Shown one piece after another: positions 35,271 through 46,534 of a stretch of DNA of 60,529 nucleotides. Origin of the DNA: Actinomycetota bacterium (GTDB lineage Bacteria > Actinomycetota > Aquicultoria > Subteraquimicrobiales > UBA9087); the NCBI GenBank assembly GCA_030019215.1, contig JASEEZ010000008.1, forward strand, positions 1 to 60,529. The letters run 5' to 3'. Below the pieces are notes generated by a model, which did no database searches, was not told the origin of the DNA, and worked only from the letters and a program-made list of their open reading frames with translations. A program made the position numbers and the translations under genes. Numbering within the stretch: position 1 is the stretch's first letter; each line of letters starts with the position of its first letter.

Positions 35271-35422
35271 CTAAACTCCATCGATAGTCTATTAGTCTGG
35301 AATCGGTAGTTTTTAGCCCCCAGCCGCCAGTCGCCAGTTACCAGCCACTAAAATTGAGAATTAAGAACTATTTTTCACTTTTCGTTCTCCATTTTTCATT
35401 AACTCTGGCTCCTCACTGCCTA
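35271..35422. repeat. leuC-leuD spacer: mosaic of heptad families
   Basis: Leftward from the leuC stop it reads AGTCGGG, AGTGGGT, AGTAGGC, AGTGAGG, (AGCCAG), AGTTAAT, GAAAAAT, GGAGAAC, GAAAAGT, GAAAAAT, AGTTCTT, AATTCTC, AATTTTA. CTGG-ending units (TAACTGG, CGACTGG, CGGCTGG) follow, and it closes with CTACCGA-, ACTAATA-type units before the leuD ribosome-binding site. No gene is visible. Confidence 0.82.
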
Positions 35423-36694
35423 CTACCCACTCCCGACTATCTCTTCTGGGCTTGCTATCCTCCCAAGTACTGCAGAAGCAGCAGCAACAGCCGGACCACA
35501 GAGATAAACTTCGCTTTCGGGGTGGCCCATTCTCCCCTTGAAATTCCGATTCGTGGTCGCCAGGGCCCTCTCACCTTCGGCCAGGACTCCCATATGTCCA
35601 CCCAAACAAGGGCCACAAGTAGGAGTGCTGACCACCGCTCCCGCTTCGACGAATATCTCGATGAAACCCTCCTTTATAGCCAGGTTATAAATCTCTTGGG
35701 TGGCGGGGATGACGATCAATCTCAAGGAGGAATGTACCTTCTTGCCCTTCAATATCTCGGCAACAACCCTCAGGTCCTCAAGTCGGCCATTGGTGCAGGA
35801 CCCTACAACCACTTGATCTAGAGGGATATCCCCCACCTCACTTATTCCACGCGTGTTCGAGGGCAAATGCGGGCAGGCAACCTGTGATTCTATGTCGGCC
35901 ACATCGAATTCGTGAACCTCATCGTATACGGCATCCTCATCGTCCTTGTACACATCGAAGTCGCGTTTTGCTCGCGCTTTGGCATACTCTAGGGTTACAC
36001 CATCCGGCTCGATTATTCCATTCTTGGCCCCTGCCTCGATGGCCATATTACACATCGCAAACCTGCCATCCATGGAAAGATGCCGAATGGCTTCACCGCA
36101 AAACTCCATCGCCTTATAGAGCGCTCCATCTACCCCGATCTTCCCTATGGTGTAGAGGATCAAATCCTTTCCACCAACCCACTCGTTCAGCCTCCCGTTG
36201 TAAACGAACTTTATGGTCGAAGGAACCCTCAGCCAAATTTCTCCAGTGGCCATTGCCGCTGCTACATCCGTGGACCCGACGCCGGTGGAAAAGGCTCCAA
36301 GCGCTCCATAGGTACAGGTGTGCGAGTCCGCCCCGATCACCGCATCTCCGGAGAGAACCAAACCCTGCTCGGGGAGCAAAGCATGCTCTATCCCCATCCT
36401 CCCCACCTCGAAATAGTTGGTTATGCCCTGCTCGCGGGCAAAATCGCGCATCACCTTGCACTGCCTGGCCGATTCAATGTCCTTGTTGGGGGCATAATGA
36501 TCCGGCACCAACGCTATCTTGTTCTTGTCAAAGACCCTCTCGATGCCAATTTCCCTGAACTTTTCAATGGCAATGGGGGCGGTGACATCGTTCGCCAATA
36601 TCAAATCGAGGCGAATATTAATTAAATCGCCGGGCTTAACCACATTCTCACCGGCGTGAGATGCCAAGATCTTTTCAGTTATCGTCATTCCCAT
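35423..36694 (-). CDS. leuC: 3-isopropylmalate dehydratase large subunit
   Basis: [4Fe-4S] aconitase-family isomerase converting 2- to 3-isopropylmalate, and likely citramalate to methylmalate. The cluster cysteines are in VVGSCTNGR and [13 protein letters not shown]. The substrate region has [20 protein letters not shown] and [18 protein letters not shown]. At 423 aa it is the shorter LeuC2/HacA-like type. The final residues (IVGSG) and stop are in AGTCGGG/AGTGGGT heptad sequence. Confidence 0.96.
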   Translation of the reverse strand: MGMTITEKILASHAGENVVKPGDLINIRLDLILANDVTAPIAIEKFREIGIERVFDKNKIALVPDHYAPNKDIESARQCKVMRDFAREQGITNYFEVGRMGIEHALLPEQGLVLSGDAVIGADSHTCTYGALGAFSTGVGSTDVAAAMATGEIWLRVPSTIKFVYNGRLNEWVGGKDLILYTIGKIGVDGALYKAMEFCGEAIRHLSMDGRFAMCNMAIEAGAKNGIIEPDGVTLEYAKARAKRDFDVYKDDEDAVYDEVHEFDVADIESQVACPHLPSNTRGISEVGDIPLDQVVVGSCTNGRLEDLRVVAEILKGKKVHSSLRLIVIPATQEIYNLAIKEGFIEIFVEAGAVVSTPTCGPCLGGHMGVLAEGERALATTNRNFKGRMGHPESEVYLCGPAVAAASAVLGRIASPEEIVGSG

Positions 36695-36723
36695 ACTCGT
36701 TCTCGTCCTCTCACCCTTCCCGG

Positions 36724-38232
36724 CTACCGATCGCTCACCACCTTGTTTAAAGCGTTTAAATAAGCTCTTAAGCTGGCTTCAATTATGTCGGTGCTGACGC
36801 CTCTTCCGGAGACCCTTCTCTCGCCTATCTCCAATTGAAGATTCGCCTCACCGAGAGCTTCCTTTTCCCCGGTCACAGCACCGATGGAGAAGCTAAGTAA
36901 ATTTGTCTTCAGACCAATGGTCTTGTCCACGGCCTTGAAGGCAGCATCCACCGGACCATCTCCAGTGGCTGTCTCCTCAAAAACTTCACCATTTTTGGAC
37001 AATCTGACCGTCGCCTGTGGAGTGATGCCGGTGCCACAACTGACCGTGAAATTTTCCAACCGATAAGCTTCCTCGCCAACATAAATTTCGTCAGCTATAA
37101 TTGCCTCAAGGTCTTCGTCGGTTACTTGAGGCTTCTTGTCAGCCAGGGTCTTGAATCTCGCAAAAGTCCTCTCGAACTCCTCATCATTTAGCGTGTATCC
37201 CAAATCTTCGAGGTGCCTTCTAAAAACATGTCGTCCCGAGGTCTTCCCCAAGATGAGCCTGCACTGGGCAAGACCGACCCTTTGGGGATTCATTATTTCA
37301 TAGGTGGTTTTATCCTTGAGCATCCCATCGGTATGAATTCCGGAGGAATGGGCAAAGGCATTCGCTCCGACGATCGCCTTATTGAACTGAACCGGGTACC
37401 CGGTGAGGTAGCTGACCAGACGACTGGTTCGCGTGATCTCCTCGGTTTTTATCCCGGTGACCCTTCCCAGGGAGCGATAGCGAGTGTCCAGGATCATCAC
37501 GATCTCCTCCAAGGCAGCATTACCAGCCCTTTCACCAAGGCCATTAACCGTGCACTCAACCTGGTTTGCGCCGTTTACGACAGCCTCCAGAGAATTAGCC
37601 ACAGCCAACCCCAGATCATTATGGCAATGAACGCTCAGGATAACCTCGTTGAGACCCTTCACAGCATTTTTAAGGTCCCTTATCAATTTGCCAAACTCGT
37701 CGGGTAGGGCGTAGCCCACCGTATCGGGGATATTTATCACCGTTGCCCCGCTCTCAATAGCCACCTCCACCACCTTGCAGAGATAGTCAAAATCCGACCT
37801 GGTGGCATCCTCCGGGGAAAACTCTACATCAGGGCAGTGCCCCTTGGCTCGCCTAACAGCAGCCTCCGTCATCCTCAGTACTTCATCTCGAGTCTTCTTC
37901 AACTTACGCTCGATGTGGATGTCGGAAGTGGCAATGAAAGTATGAATGCGGGGCCTCTCGGCTTCCCTGATCGCCTCCCAGGCTCTATCGATGTCCTGAT
38001 CAACGGCCCGCGCCAACGCGGTGATGACGGGTCCCCTCACCTTTTGAGCAACGGTTTTTACGGCCTCAAAATCCCCAGGTGAAGTGATGGGAAAACCGGC
38101 TTCGATGACATCAACCTCGAGCCTGGCCAGCTGCTCGGCAATTTCCAGCTTCTCCCGAACATTCAAGCTAATGCCGGGGGGCTGCTCCCCGTCTCTCAAA
38201 GTTGTATCGAAGATGTAGACTCTCTCACTCAC
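36724..38232 (-). CDS. leuA: 2-isopropylmalate synthase
   Basis: Condenses acetyl-CoA with 2-oxoisovalerate, the committed step to leucine. The 502-aa protein has [16 protein letters not shown], the [14 protein letters not shown] metal motif, [15 protein letters not shown], and the C-terminal leucine-binding regulatory domain ending in [18 protein letters not shown]. The full regulatory domain suggests leucine feedback inhibition. Its ATG is 56 nt after the serA stop and leuC follows 29 nt downstream. Confidence 0.97.
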   Translation of the reverse strand: MSERVYIFDTTLRDGEQPPGISLNVREKLEIAEQLARLEVDVIEAGFPITSPGDFEAVKTVAQKVRGPVITALARAVDQDIDRAWEAIREAERPRIHTFIATSDIHIERKLKKTRDEVLRMTEAAVRRAKGHCPDVEFSPEDATRSDFDYLCKVVEVAIESGATVINIPDTVGYALPDEFGKLIRDLKNAVKGLNEVILSVHCHNDLGLAVANSLEAVVNGANQVECTVNGLGERAGNAALEEIVMILDTRYRSLGRVTGIKTEEITRTSRLVSYLTGYPVQFNKAIVGANAFAHSSGIHTDGMLKDKTTYEIMNPQRVGLAQCRLILGKTSGRHVFRRHLEDLGYTLNDEEFERTFARFKTLADKKPQVTDEDLEAIIADEIYVGEEAYRLENFTVSCGTGITPQATVRLSKNGEVFEETATGDGPVDAAFKAVDKTIGLKTNLLSFSIGAVTGEKEALGEANLQLEIGERRVSGRGVSTDIIEASLRAYLNALNKVVSDR

Positions 38233-38288
38233 CTCAAAAACCCCAAATCCACTCGGTCTCGCCCCGTAGGGGCCTACGACCCGAGGGG

Positions 38289-39857
38289 CTACAATATAAT
38301 GAACTTGGCCTTAGTAACTCCATCGATCGCTTCGATCCCCTTCAGAACCTCATCGGGTACCATCTCGTCCATGTTCAGCACGCTGATAGCATCCCCTCTC
38401 GCCTTTCTCCGCCCGAACTGCATCCGAGCGATGTTAAGGTTGTGATCGCCCATAAGCATTCCTATCCTGCCGATCATCCCGGGTTTATCCTCGTTATGGA
38501 TAATGAGCATATATTGAGATGGAACCACATCAACATCGTAATCGTAAATTCCAACGACCCGTGGTTTATCGGGACCAAAAAGCGTCCCGGAAACTTTGGC
38601 CGTCCTCCCCTTAAGAGTGATCAAATTCACGTACTCCCGAGAGACGGTTATCTTACTCTCTCTCACCTCGAGCCCCCTCTCCCTCGCTAAAATGGGGGCA
38701 TTAACATAAGTCACGGGTTCCTGAACGGCCGATTCTAAGATGCCCTTCAACATGGCAACGGTCAACAAAGCCGTGTCGTACTTTGCCAACTCACCCGCGT
38801 ATTCCACCTCTAGAGATCCCACACGCCCATCAAGAAGCCTCACATAGAGTTTGCCCAAGACCTCCACCAAGGGCAGGAATGGTCTCAAAGCATCGAGGAC
38901 TTCAGGAGCGGCGATCGGTACATTGATCGCATTGCTAACAAACTCCCCTTTCAGAGCAGCTATAACCTGCTCCGCCGTTATAATCCCCGCTTTGTCTTGG
39001 GCTTCACGAGTGGTGGCAGCGATATGTGGTGTCACTATGACTTGATCCAGATCCAGAAGCGGTCCGCTGGTATACGGTTCCTGAGAGAAGACATCAATCC
39101 CCGCCCCAGCCACCTTGCCGCTCTTTATCGCCTCCACTAGAGCATCTTCATCAACGATGCCACCTCTGGCGGTGTTGATGATGCGAACACCATCTTTCAT
39201 CAAGGCAAACTCTTTCTTCCCTATCAAGCCCACCGTTTCCTTGGTTTTCGGCAAGTGCAAGCTGATGAAATCGGCTCGCTTGAGTAAATCAGCCAGAGTT
39301 TCCATCTCCTCGATACCCAACTGCCGAAAACGCTCCTTCGATACATACGGGTCCAAACCAATGACCCTCATGCCCAAACCCCTGGCGCGGGATGCAACGA
39401 GGGTGCCGATCTTTCCCACTCCAATTACCCCAAGAACCTTATCTTGAACCTCAGCCCCCTCAAATTTCGACTTTTCCCACTTGCCCGACTTCACCGAGAC
39501 ATCTGCACAGGGAACGTGCCTGCAGAGGGCGAACAGTAGGGCGATGGCGTGTTCGGCAACGGATACGATATTGCTCTCCGGAGCATTGGCGACGATTATC
39601 CCTTTCTTGGTAGCCGCCTCCATATCGATATTGTCCACACCTATTCCGGCTCTACCGATGACCTTGAGATTGTCCGCCTTCGAGATAATCTCCTCATCGA
39701 TCTTGGTGGCACTGCGGACGATGAGACCATCATACTCACCGATCCTCTCAAGCATCTCCTCACGAGACATCTCGGTAGCCGCATCAACCTCGAAGCCGGC
39801 TTTCTTGAGCTTCTCTACGCCACCCTCCGCAATCCTATCTTTGACCAGAACCTTCAA
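38289..39857 (-). CDS. serA: D-3-phosphoglycerate dehydrogenase (long ACT form)
   Basis: First step of serine synthesis. The NAD-binding fold has [15 protein letters not shown], and the catalytic Arg, Glu and His are in [20 protein letters not shown] and VTPHIAATT. After the intervening domain a C-terminal ACT domain begins [16 protein letters not shown] and probably senses serine. I start at the TTG at 39857, with GGGAGG just upstream, giving [13 protein letters not shown] and 522 aa; the longer frame to 39989 runs into the preceding aminotransferase gene and is not conserved-looking. Confidence 0.94.
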   Translation of the reverse strand: MKVLVKDRIAEGGVEKLKKAGFEVDAATEMSREEMLERIGEYDGLIVRSATKIDEEIISKADNLKVIGRAGIGVDNIDMEAATKKGIIVANAPESNIVSVAEHAIALLFALCRHVPCADVSVKSGKWEKSKFEGAEVQDKVLGVIGVGKIGTLVASRARGLGMRVIGLDPYVSKERFRQLGIEEMETLADLLKRADFISLHLPKTKETVGLIGKKEFALMKDGVRIINTARGGIVDEDALVEAIKSGKVAGAGIDVFSQEPYTSGPLLDLDQVIVTPHIAATTREAQDKAGIITAEQVIAALKGEFVSNAINVPIAAPEVLDALRPFLPLVEVLGKLYVRLLDGRVGSLEVEYAGELAKYDTALLTVAMLKGILESAVQEPVTYVNAPILARERGLEVRESKITVSREYVNLITLKGRTAKVSGTLFGPDKPRVVGIYDYDVDVVPSQYMLIIHNEDKPGMIGRIGMLMGDHNLNIARMQFGRRKARGDAISVLNMDEMVPDEVLKGIEAIDGVTKAKFIIL

Positions 39858-39930
39858 TTTGCCTCCCTCGAAATAAGGTGTTTTGTTGGCCAGACCGTTG
39901 GCGGTTGGATTCTTTTTGTGAACTATCTGC

Positions 39931-41085
39931 CTACAACGGGTTTTCCATGAAAACTTTTTCCGCGGCGGAGACGCCGCTTCCAAGCTCAACGGGATAGTTT
40001 AGCTCCTTGAGTGTCATCTCCAGAGCCGCTAAAGTCGTGATTATGTCGAACCTGTCGAAATATCCCAGATGGCCGATCCTGAATATTTTACCCTTGAGAC
40101 GATCCTGACCCCCGGCTATGGTCACCCCGTATTTGTCGCACATAATCTTCGGAATCCTGCCCCCCTCAACGCCCTCGGGTACCTTGACTGAAGTCACCGC
40201 ATTACCCCGACCCTCAGGAGGAGCAAAGAGTCTCAGGCCCATCGCCACGACACCCTTTCGGGTTGCCTCGGCTAATATAGCGTGCCGTCGGATCACGTTC
40301 TCCAAACCCTCCTTTTTCATCATCTTGAGGGCTTCGCTTAAACCGACTATCAACGAAACGGGCGGCGTGAAGGGGTTCTGAGGCTGATCCCTGTGAAGAG
40401 CTTCCCTGCTCTTCTTATAGCTAAAATAGAACTTGGGTAGGGTGGACCTCTCCACGGCTTCCCACGCCTTCTCGCTCACGCTCACGCAGGCGAGCCCAGG
40501 TGGAAGCATCAACCCCTTCTGGGAACCGGTCATCACGACATCCAGATGCCAATCGTCGGTCTTGCACTCCACTGCACCTACTCCCGTTATGGAGTCGACT
40601 ACCAGAACCGCCGAATGATCCTTAACGATCTCCCCTATTGATTTGACATCATTGAGAATTCCAGTGGAGGTCTCGCTTTGAACAACAAAAACGCCCTTGA
40701 TTTCCGCGTCCCCTTCGAGCAAATGGGCAATATCGTCGGGATCAACGACACCCTCCCACTCATACTCCAGCTTGTCGACGGACAGACCATATGTCTCCGT
40801 CAGTTTCACGAATCTGTCGCCGAACTTCCCGTTGCTGGCGACAATGACTTTGTCTCCAGCCGAAAACAGATTGACCACGGCCGACTCCATCGCCCCCGTG
40901 CCGGAGGAGGCAAATATCAAAACATCGTTCTTCGTCTGAAAGATATACTTCAAATCCTCGATCACCGAGACGAGTATCTCCGTATACAGAGGGGTGCGAT
41001 GATGGATTATCGGTCGTGCTTGGGAGATCAAAACCTCAGGTGGGATAGGTGTCGGCCCCGGCGTCATCAGATACTCTTTTCTCAT
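39931..41085 (-). CDS. Class V aminotransferase (serine-pyruvate/alanine-glyoxylate type)
   Basis: PLP-dependent transaminase of the serine-glyoxylate/alanine-glyoxylate family. It has YLMTPGPTPIPPEV at the start, ASSGTGAMESAVVNLFS, the PLP lysine in VMTGSQKGLMLPPGL, and the R-containing GKIFRIGHLGYF near the end. The ATG at 41085 has GGAGG 8 nt upstream and is preferred over 41100. Placed directly before serA, it may act in serine formation as a phosphoserine- or serine-type transaminase, a pairing seen in several anaerobes and archaea. The true substrate pair is not determinable here. Confidence 0.9.
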   Translation of the reverse strand: MRKEYLMTPGPTPIPPEVLISQARPIIHHRTPLYTEILVSVIEDLKYIFQTKNDVLIFASSGTGAMESAVVNLFSAGDKVIVASNGKFGDRFVKLTETYGLSVDKLEYEWEGVVDPDDIAHLLEGDAEIKGVFVVQSETSTGILNDVKSIGEIVKDHSAVLVVDSITGVGAVECKTDDWHLDVVMTGSQKGLMLPPGLACVSVSEKAWEAVERSTLPKFYFSYKKSREALHRDQPQNPFTPPVSLIVGLSEALKMMKKEGLENVIRRHAILAEATRKGVVAMGLRLFAPPEGRGNAVTSVKVPEGVEGGRIPKIMCDKYGVTIAGGQDRLKGKIFRIGHLGYFDRFDIITTLAALEMTLKELNYPVELGSGVSAAEKVFMENPL

Positions 41086-41153
41086 AGATTGTGCCTCCAT
41101 TCACAATATCCCGTTACTATACTAATCCTCTCCGTAAGTTCACGCAAGTCCAG

Positions 41154-42146
41154 TTATTCCTTTATCCAGCTCATCATGGCGCGCAACTTCTTGCCCACCT
41201 GCTCGATGAGATGACCCGCCTCCTTCTTTCTTAAGGCATTGAAAACTGGCCGTCCCGCCTGGTTCTCTAGAATCCACTCCTGCGCAAACTCACCTGATTG
41301 AATCTCGGCCAGGATTTTTCTCATCTCGGCTCTGGTCTGCTCGGTAATGATCCTCTTCCCCTTGACCAGATCGCCATATTCGGCGGTGTCGCTGATGGAA
41401 TACCTCATTCCAGAGATGCCGCTTTCGTAGATCAGGTCCACGATCAGTTTCAGCTCATGGAGACACTCAAAATAGGCTATCTCCGGCTGATAGCCCGCCT
41501 CCACCAAAGTATCAAACCCAGCCCTGATCAACTCCGTTGTCCCGCCACAGAGAACACACTGCTCTCCGAAGAGATCGGTCTCCGTCTCCTCCTTAAAGGT
41601 CGTCTCAATCACACCGGCCTTCGTGGCACCAATGCCCTTTGCATAGGCCAGAGCTACCTCCCCGGCGCGACCGGTGTAATCCTGGTAAACAGCTAAAAGA
41701 GCTGGCACCCCGATCCCCCGCTCGTACATCCTTCGGACCAGATGACCCGGGCCCTTCGGTGCGATCATTATGACATCAATATTCGGTTCCGGGGCTATCT
41801 GATGAAAATGGATGTTGAATCCATGGGCGAAGGCAAGGGCGTTTCCTTCTTCCAGATTGGGACGGATATCGCTATAGTATATCTCCTTGTGCGTCTGATC
41901 GGGGGTGAGCATCATGATAAGATCGGCCACCTTGGCCGCCTCTGAAATAGCCATAACGTTGAGCCCACTATCCTTGGCTCGCTGCCACGACGAACCACCT
42001 TCACGAAGACCAACGACCACATCAACCCCGCTATCCCTGAGATTAAGAGCATGAGCGTGCCCCTGACTGCCGAAACCGATCACAGCAATCTTTTTGTCCT
42101 TCAGCATGTTTAAATCGGCATCGGCCTCGTAATACATCTTGGCCAT
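41154..42146 (-). CDS. ilvC: Ketol-acid reductoisomerase
   Basis: Mg- and NAD(P)H-dependent second step of valine and isoleucine synthesis. The 330-aa class I (short) enzyme shows the Rossmann [17 protein letters not shown], the [15 protein letters not shown] segment, and metal-binding acidic residues in [14 protein letters not shown] and the [20 protein letters not shown] helix. It follows ilvN by about 50 nt in the usual ilvB-ilvN-ilvC order. Confidence 0.97.
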   Translation of the reverse strand: MAKMYYEADADLNMLKDKKIAVIGFGSQGHAHALNLRDSGVDVVVGLREGGSSWQRAKDSGLNVMAISEAAKVADLIMMLTPDQTHKEIYYSDIRPNLEEGNALAFAHGFNIHFHQIAPEPNIDVIMIAPKGPGHLVRRMYERGIGVPALLAVYQDYTGRAGEVALAYAKGIGATKAGVIETTFKEETETDLFGEQCVLCGGTTELIRAGFDTLVEAGYQPEIAYFECLHELKLIVDLIYESGISGMRYSISDTAEYGDLVKGKRIITEQTRAEMRKILAEIQSGEFAQEWILENQAGRPVFNALRKKEAGHLIEQVGKKLRAMMSWIKE

Positions 42147-42196
42147 TACATCTCCTTTCTATCAAGAAAGTTCGTTCTTGACCGCCGCGGCACAGC

Positions 42197-42685
42197 TCAG
42201 GCCTCGGTGACAGATCCTCGACCCAGAGCAACCTTCCCGGTGCGCACAAGCTCTCTTATACCATAAGGGCGAAGCAAATCCTCCATCGCCTTGATCTTAT
42301 CTCCCGTGCCCGTGACCTCCACAGTCACCGTCTTTTGACTGACATCCACGATCTTGGCCCTGAAAATATCCACGATCTCTATGATCTCCGGTCTTTCTTT
42401 CGCCGTCGCATCAACCTTGATAAGCACCAACTCCCGCTCGACCGATTCTTTCGGATCGAGATCGCTTATCTTTAGAACATTTACCAACTTGTGAAGCTGT
42501 TTCTCGACCTGCTCCAGAGGGTGCTCTGCCACATCAACGACGATAGTCATCCTGGATGTGGCGGGATCTTCGGTCGGGCCCACAGCTAAACTGTCGATAT
42601 TGAACCCTCGACGCCTGAAGAGACTGGCAACGCGCGCCAGGACGCCGGGCTTATTCTCCACCAGAACTGATAGAGTGTGTTTCAT
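42197..42685 (-). CDS. ilvN: Acetolactate synthase regulatory subunit
   Basis: Small ACT-domain subunit that activates IlvB and confers valine inhibition. The 162-aa protein begins with the ACT signature [20 protein letters not shown] and [19 protein letters not shown]. Its second half holds the conserved catalytic-subunit activation domain. The ATG overlaps the ilvB stop by 4 nt. Confidence 0.97.
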   Translation of the reverse strand: MKHTLSVLVENKPGVLARVASLFRRRGFNIDSLAVGPTEDPATSRMTIVVDVAEHPLEQVEKQLHKLVNVLKISDLDPKESVERELVLIKVDATAKERPEIIEIVDIFRAKIVDVSQKTVTVEVTGTGDKIKAMEDLLRPYGIRELVRTGKVALGRGSVTEA

Positions 42686-44379
42686 TCCTCCTCGCCTCCA
42701 ATCATCTGACTGATGGGAGCCCCCGGAACGACCATGGGAAAGACATTCTCCTCCCGCTCCACCAGAAAATCAATTACGACCGGCCCATCCGTTGCAATGG
42801 CCTGTTCCAAAACGGGTCTCACCTCATCCGGATGACACGCTCTCAGGCCCTTGGCGCCATAAGCCTCGGCCAGTTTCACAAAATCGGGTGTGCCCACAGC
42901 AAGATCCACCTGGCAATACCGACGCTTATAGAAAAGCTCCTGCCACTGTCGCACCATTCCCAGATAGCCATTGTTCATTATGGCGACGTTGATCGGCAAC
43001 TTATTGTAAACGGCCGTGGCCAAATCCTGGGAGACCATCTGAAAACTGCCATCACCATCGATATCGAAAACCAGCGCATCGGGACGACCAAACTGAGCCC
43101 CGATAGCCGCCGGCAGACCAAATCCCATCGTCCCCAGACCACCAGAGGAGATGAATGTTCTCGGCTTCGTCATCTTGTAGTACTGGGCAGCCCACATTTG
43201 ATTTTGGCCGACCCCAGTGGTTATAACCGTCTCTCTGTCCTTGGTGAGCTCATAAATCTGTTCCACCACATATTCCGGCTTTATGACATCGCCCTGGCGA
43301 TAGGAGAGAGGATGCTTCCTCTTCCATTCCTCGATCTGAGCATTCCAACTCTTCCTGTCGGCTATCTCCTTTTTCTCCTGTAGTTTTTTTATTGCCTCCA
43401 TAAGAGGCTGCAAAACATTCTTGGCATCCCCGACGATGGGAATGTGTGCAAAGACACTCTTACTTATCTCGGCCGGATCTATATCTATGTGAATAATTCG
43501 GGCGCCCTTCGCAAACTCGGAGAGCTTACCCGTCACCCTATCGTCGAATCGGGCTCCAATCGCGACAATAAAATCCGATTCATTGATGGCATAGTTTGCA
43601 TACCTTGTGCCGTGCATCCCCAGCATACCCAGGGAAAGAGAGTGAGTTTCAGGAAATGCCCCCTTGCCCAGGAGAGTCGTGGTCACATAAATTTGAGTGA
43701 GCTCCGCTAGTGCCTTCAGCTCTTTGGAGGCACCGGAGGAGATCACACCCCCACCAGCATAGATAACCGGCTTTTTTGACTCCACAATCGCCTTGGCCGC
43801 TTGTTTGATCTGCTTCGCATGTCCTCGATAGGTGGGCTTATAGCCGGGCAAACTAAGGGATTCCGGGTACTTATAGTCGATGAGCGCCTGGGAGACATCC
43901 TTAGGAACATCTATCAGCACCGGACCCGGTCGACCTGTGGAAGCAATATGGAATGCCTCCTTGAACATCGTCGGGATATCCCCGGCATCCTTTAGTAGAT
44001 AGTTGTGCTTTACGATGGGCAACGTTATGCCGGTGGTATCAGCTTCCTGAAAAGCATCCGTGCCGATAACCGGTGTGGGAACCTGCCCGGTGATGGCAAC
44101 AACGGGTATGGAATCCATATAGGCATTGGCAATTCCCGTGACCAGATTTGTTGCACCGGGACCAGAGGTTGCCATACACACGCCAACCTTCCCCGTGGCC
44201 CTTGCATAACTATCGGCCGCGTGAGCGGCGCACTGCTCGTGTCTGACAAGAATGTGTCTCATCTTGGAATCCAAGAGAGCATCGTAGATAGGAAGAGTCG
44301 CTCCCCCAGGATATCCGAAGATTATCTCGACTCCTTCCTTCTCCAAACTCTTGACTATCGCCTGTGCACCCGTTATCTT
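42682..44379 (-). CDS. ilvB: Acetolactate synthase catalytic subunit
   Basis: Thiamine-diphosphate enzyme joining two pyruvates, or pyruvate and 2-oxobutyrate. The catalytic glutamate is in [18 protein letters not shown]. The ThDP/Mg motif runs [12 protein letters not shown] to [11 protein letters not shown], and FAD-binding [12 protein letters not shown] is also seen. I place the start at the GTG at 44379 ([16 protein letters not shown]) with GAGGGG upstream; the frame extends to 44439 into repeat-derived sequence. About 565 aa. Directly coupled to ilvN. Confidence 0.96.
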   Translation of the reverse strand, partial: KITGAQAIVKSLEKEGVEIIFGYPGGATLPIYDALLDSKMRHILVRHEQCAAHAADSYARATGKVGVCMATSGPGATNLVTGIANAYMDSIPVVAITGQVPTPVIGTDAFQEADTTGITLPIVKHNYLLKDAGDIPTMFKEAFHIASTGRPGPVLIDVPKDVSQALIDYKYPESLSLPGYKPTYRGHAKQIKQAAKAIVESKKPVIYAGGGVISSGASKELKALAELTQIYVTTTLLGKGAFPETHSLSLGMLGMHGTRYANYAINESDFIVAIGARFDDRVTGKLSEFAKGARIIHIDIDPAEISKSVFAHIPIVGDAKNVLQPLMEAIKKLQEKKEIADRKSWNAQIEEWKRKHPLSYRQGDVIKPEYVVEQIYELTKDRETVITTGVGQNQMWAAQYYKMTKPRTFISSGGLGTMGFGLPAAIGAQFGRPDALVFDIDGDGSFQMVSQDLATAVYNKLPINVAIMNNGYLGMVRQWQELFYKRRYCQVDLAVGTPDFVKLAEAYGAKGLRACHPDEVRPVLEQAIATDGPVVIDFLVEREENVFPMVVPGAPISQMIGGEEE

Positions 44380-44646
44380 CACCCTCTCACCCCTCTCCAG
44401 TCTATTGTCGGTAGCCAGTAGTTGGTAGCTGTATAGCAACGTAGCGATGTGGCTAATGGGTCGCTCACTGCGTTCGCTCGATAGCAGATAGCTCGTTCGC
44501 TTTGCTCACTCGATAGCATATGGCTCGCTCACTGCCGTTCGCTCGATAGCCATCTGCTATCGGCCATCAGCCATCTGCCATCAGCCATCTGCCATCGGCC
44601 ATAAGCCATCAGCGCTTTTAACTACCGACTCCCCACCGATAAACTC
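44380..44646. repeat. ilvD-ilvB spacer filled with dispersed repeats
   Basis: No gene is seen. Leftward from ilvD it reads AGTTAGG, AGTTTAT, ...AGTCGGT, AGTTAAA, then eight ATGGCNG-type heptads (about 44546-44608). A block of GCTATCGAGCGAACGGCAGTGA and similar phrases comes next, and CTACTGG, CTACCGA, CAATAGA close it before ilvB. 44491-44550 matches 6933-6991 with one inserted C. Despite heading the ilvBNC genes, no T-box or leader attenuator was recognised. Confidence 0.82.
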
Positions 44647-46317
44647 CTAACTCCTTTCGATTACCGCTCCCTTGCTGGCGGAAGAGACCAGTCTGGCATA
44701 GAGAGCCAGATAACCCTTGTTCACCTTGGGTTGGGGGGGAGCCCAACCCTTGAACCGACGGGATATCTCCTCCTCGCTCAACTTCAAACTGAGCTTCCTC
44801 CCTGGGATATCTATCTCGATGATGTCACCGTCCTTAACTATGGCAATCGTGCCACCCTCCTGGGCCTCGGGTGAAACGTGTCCGATGGCCGCTCCCCTGC
44901 TTCCACCGGAAAATCTCCCGTCCGTGATCAAGGCGGCGGTGGCATCGAGACCCATCCCCGCGATGGCTGAGGTGGGAGTAAGCATCTCCCTCATGCCCGG
45001 ACCACCCTTGGGACCCTCGTAGCGGATGACGACAACGTCTCCCTTATTTATTTTGCCTCCCATGATCGCCTCGACGGCTTTTTCCTCTGAATCAAAGACC
45101 CTCGCCGGGCCACTGTGCTTGAGCATCTCGGGTAAGACCGCCGACTGTTTGACCACCGCGCCGTCCGGCGCCAGATCGCCCCGAAGGATGGCCAGTCCGC
45201 CAGTCTCCGAGTAAGGTTCGGTTATGGGTCTTATGACCTTAGGGTTAAGATTTTCCACACCTTTTATGTTTTCCCCCAGCGTCCTTCCCGTCACCGTCGG
45301 GACATCGGTGTTAATCAGATTCACCTTGGCCAGTTCGGCCATAACAGCTGGTATTCCCCCCGCCTCGTCCAAATTCTGTATGTGAACGGGACTGGCGGGA
45401 CTTATCTTGCAAAGATTTGGCGTGCGATCGCTTGCCCTATCCACCAGGTCGAGATCGAAGCCGATGCCGGCCTCATGAGCAACAGCCGGTAGGTGAAGAA
45501 CAGTATTCGTCGAACCTCCCAGGGCCATGTCAACGGCCAACGCATTCTCAAAAGCCTTGGGGGTCATTATCTTCCGCGGCCTTATATCTCCTTTCAAGAG
45601 CTCCATGACTTGCATGCCCGCCTTCTTGGCCAGTCTCACTCGCTGGGCGTAAACGGCGGGAATGGTGCCATTTCCAGGCAAAGCCATGCCCAGCGCCTCG
45701 GTTAAACAGTTCATGGTGTTCGCCGTGAACATTCCAGCACAAGAGCCACAGCCCGGACAGGCATAATCCTCTATCGCGGAGAGCTCCTTCTCATCCATTT
45801 TCCCAGCTTCGACTGCCCCGACGGCCTCGAAGACAGAGATCAAGTCGATCTCCTTACCCCTGCACCTGCCAGCGAGCATCGGACCACCGCTCACAAAGAT
45901 GGTGGGTATGTTTATCCTCATCGCCGCCATGAGCATCCCCGGAACTATTTTGTCGCAGTTGGGGACCATCACCAGAGCATCGAAGCGATGAGCCTCGACC
46001 ATCAACTCGATGGAATCGGCGATTACCTCGCGACTGGCCAGGGAATACTTCATCCCCGGATGATTCATGGCAATACCATCACATATGCCGATGGTAGAAA
46101 ACTCCAGGGGTGTCCCACCGGCAATGCGCACCCCAGTCTTCACGGCCTCGGCGATCTTATCCAGATGAATATGACCGGGGACAACCTCATTGGCCGAGTT
46201 AACAACACCAATTAAGGGCCGGTTTATCTCCTCATCCGTCAACCCAACGGCCTTGAGCAAGGAACGGTGTGGGGCCTTGCTGAGACCCTTTTTGGCCTCG
46301 TCGCTGCGAAGCTTCAT
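44647..46317 (-). CDS. ilvD: Dihydroxy-acid dehydratase
   Basis: Fe-S dehydratase, third common step of valine and isoleucine synthesis. The cluster cysteines are in [22 protein letters not shown] and [28 protein letters not shown] and the C-terminal GRFSGGSRG are also present. The length is 556 aa. It is the first gene of the ilv-leu string. The last codons and TAG (ERS-stop) are written in AGGAGTTAGGAG heptad sequence. Confidence 0.97.
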   Translation of the reverse strand: MKLRSDEAKKGLSKAPHRSLLKAVGLTDEEINRPLIGVVNSANEVVPGHIHLDKIAEAVKTGVRIAGGTPLEFSTIGICDGIAMNHPGMKYSLASREVIADSIELMVEAHRFDALVMVPNCDKIVPGMLMAAMRINIPTIFVSGGPMLAGRCRGKEIDLISVFEAVGAVEAGKMDEKELSAIEDYACPGCGSCAGMFTANTMNCLTEALGMALPGNGTIPAVYAQRVRLAKKAGMQVMELLKGDIRPRKIMTPKAFENALAVDMALGGSTNTVLHLPAVAHEAGIGFDLDLVDRASDRTPNLCKISPASPVHIQNLDEAGGIPAVMAELAKVNLINTDVPTVTGRTLGENIKGVENLNPKVIRPITEPYSETGGLAILRGDLAPDGAVVKQSAVLPEMLKHSGPARVFDSEEKAVEAIMGGKINKGDVVVIRYEGPKGGPGMREMLTPTSAIAGMGLDATAALITDGRFSGGSRGAAIGHVSPEAQEGGTIAIVKDGDIIEIDIPGRKLSLKLSEEEISRRFKGWAPPQPKVNKGYLALYARLVSSASKGAVIERS

Positions 46318-46534
46318 TGCCCCTCCTTTACCCAGAGCTTAGTTAACTAATTCTACTATAAAAGAGGTGGGCTGTGAAGGAAAAAGTGGAGATTGAACAG
46401 GCCATTCTATGCCTAAATGTAATTTTTAGCATCGAAAGGCAAATTATCAGAATATTATATTATTCTGAATTTTTGTTTTAAAATTAGATAAAAGCTTCGT
46501 AGAGGTAATGTGATGGGCTCAAGTCCAATTTTTC
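46318..46534. other. Gene-free region upstream of ilvD, likely promoter region
   Basis: 217 nt with no convincing gene. The ilvD ribosome-binding GGAGGG is at its left edge. An AT-rich imperfect palindrome ATTCAGAATAATATAATATTCTGAT (46445-46473) could be part of a promoter or operator, since TATAAT-like sequence lies in it on the leftward strand. No terminator/antiterminator pair was found. The right end abuts the IS256-type element. Confidence 0.45.

Noticed and set aside
39858-39989. 44-residue N-terminal extension of SerA
   Set aside because: It overlaps the aminotransferase C-terminus, does not resemble SerA, and a TTG with GGGAGG upstream gives the normal N-terminus.
44540-44620. ATGGCNG repeats upstream of ilvB considered as a CRISPR array
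   Set aside because: Contiguous degenerate heptads without unique spacers; no leader or cas genes.
44380-44646. Possible leader-peptide attenuator or T-box for ilvBN
   Set aside because: No T-box motif, no run of Ile/Val/Leu codons and no terminator with a U-tract; repeats explain the folding potential.
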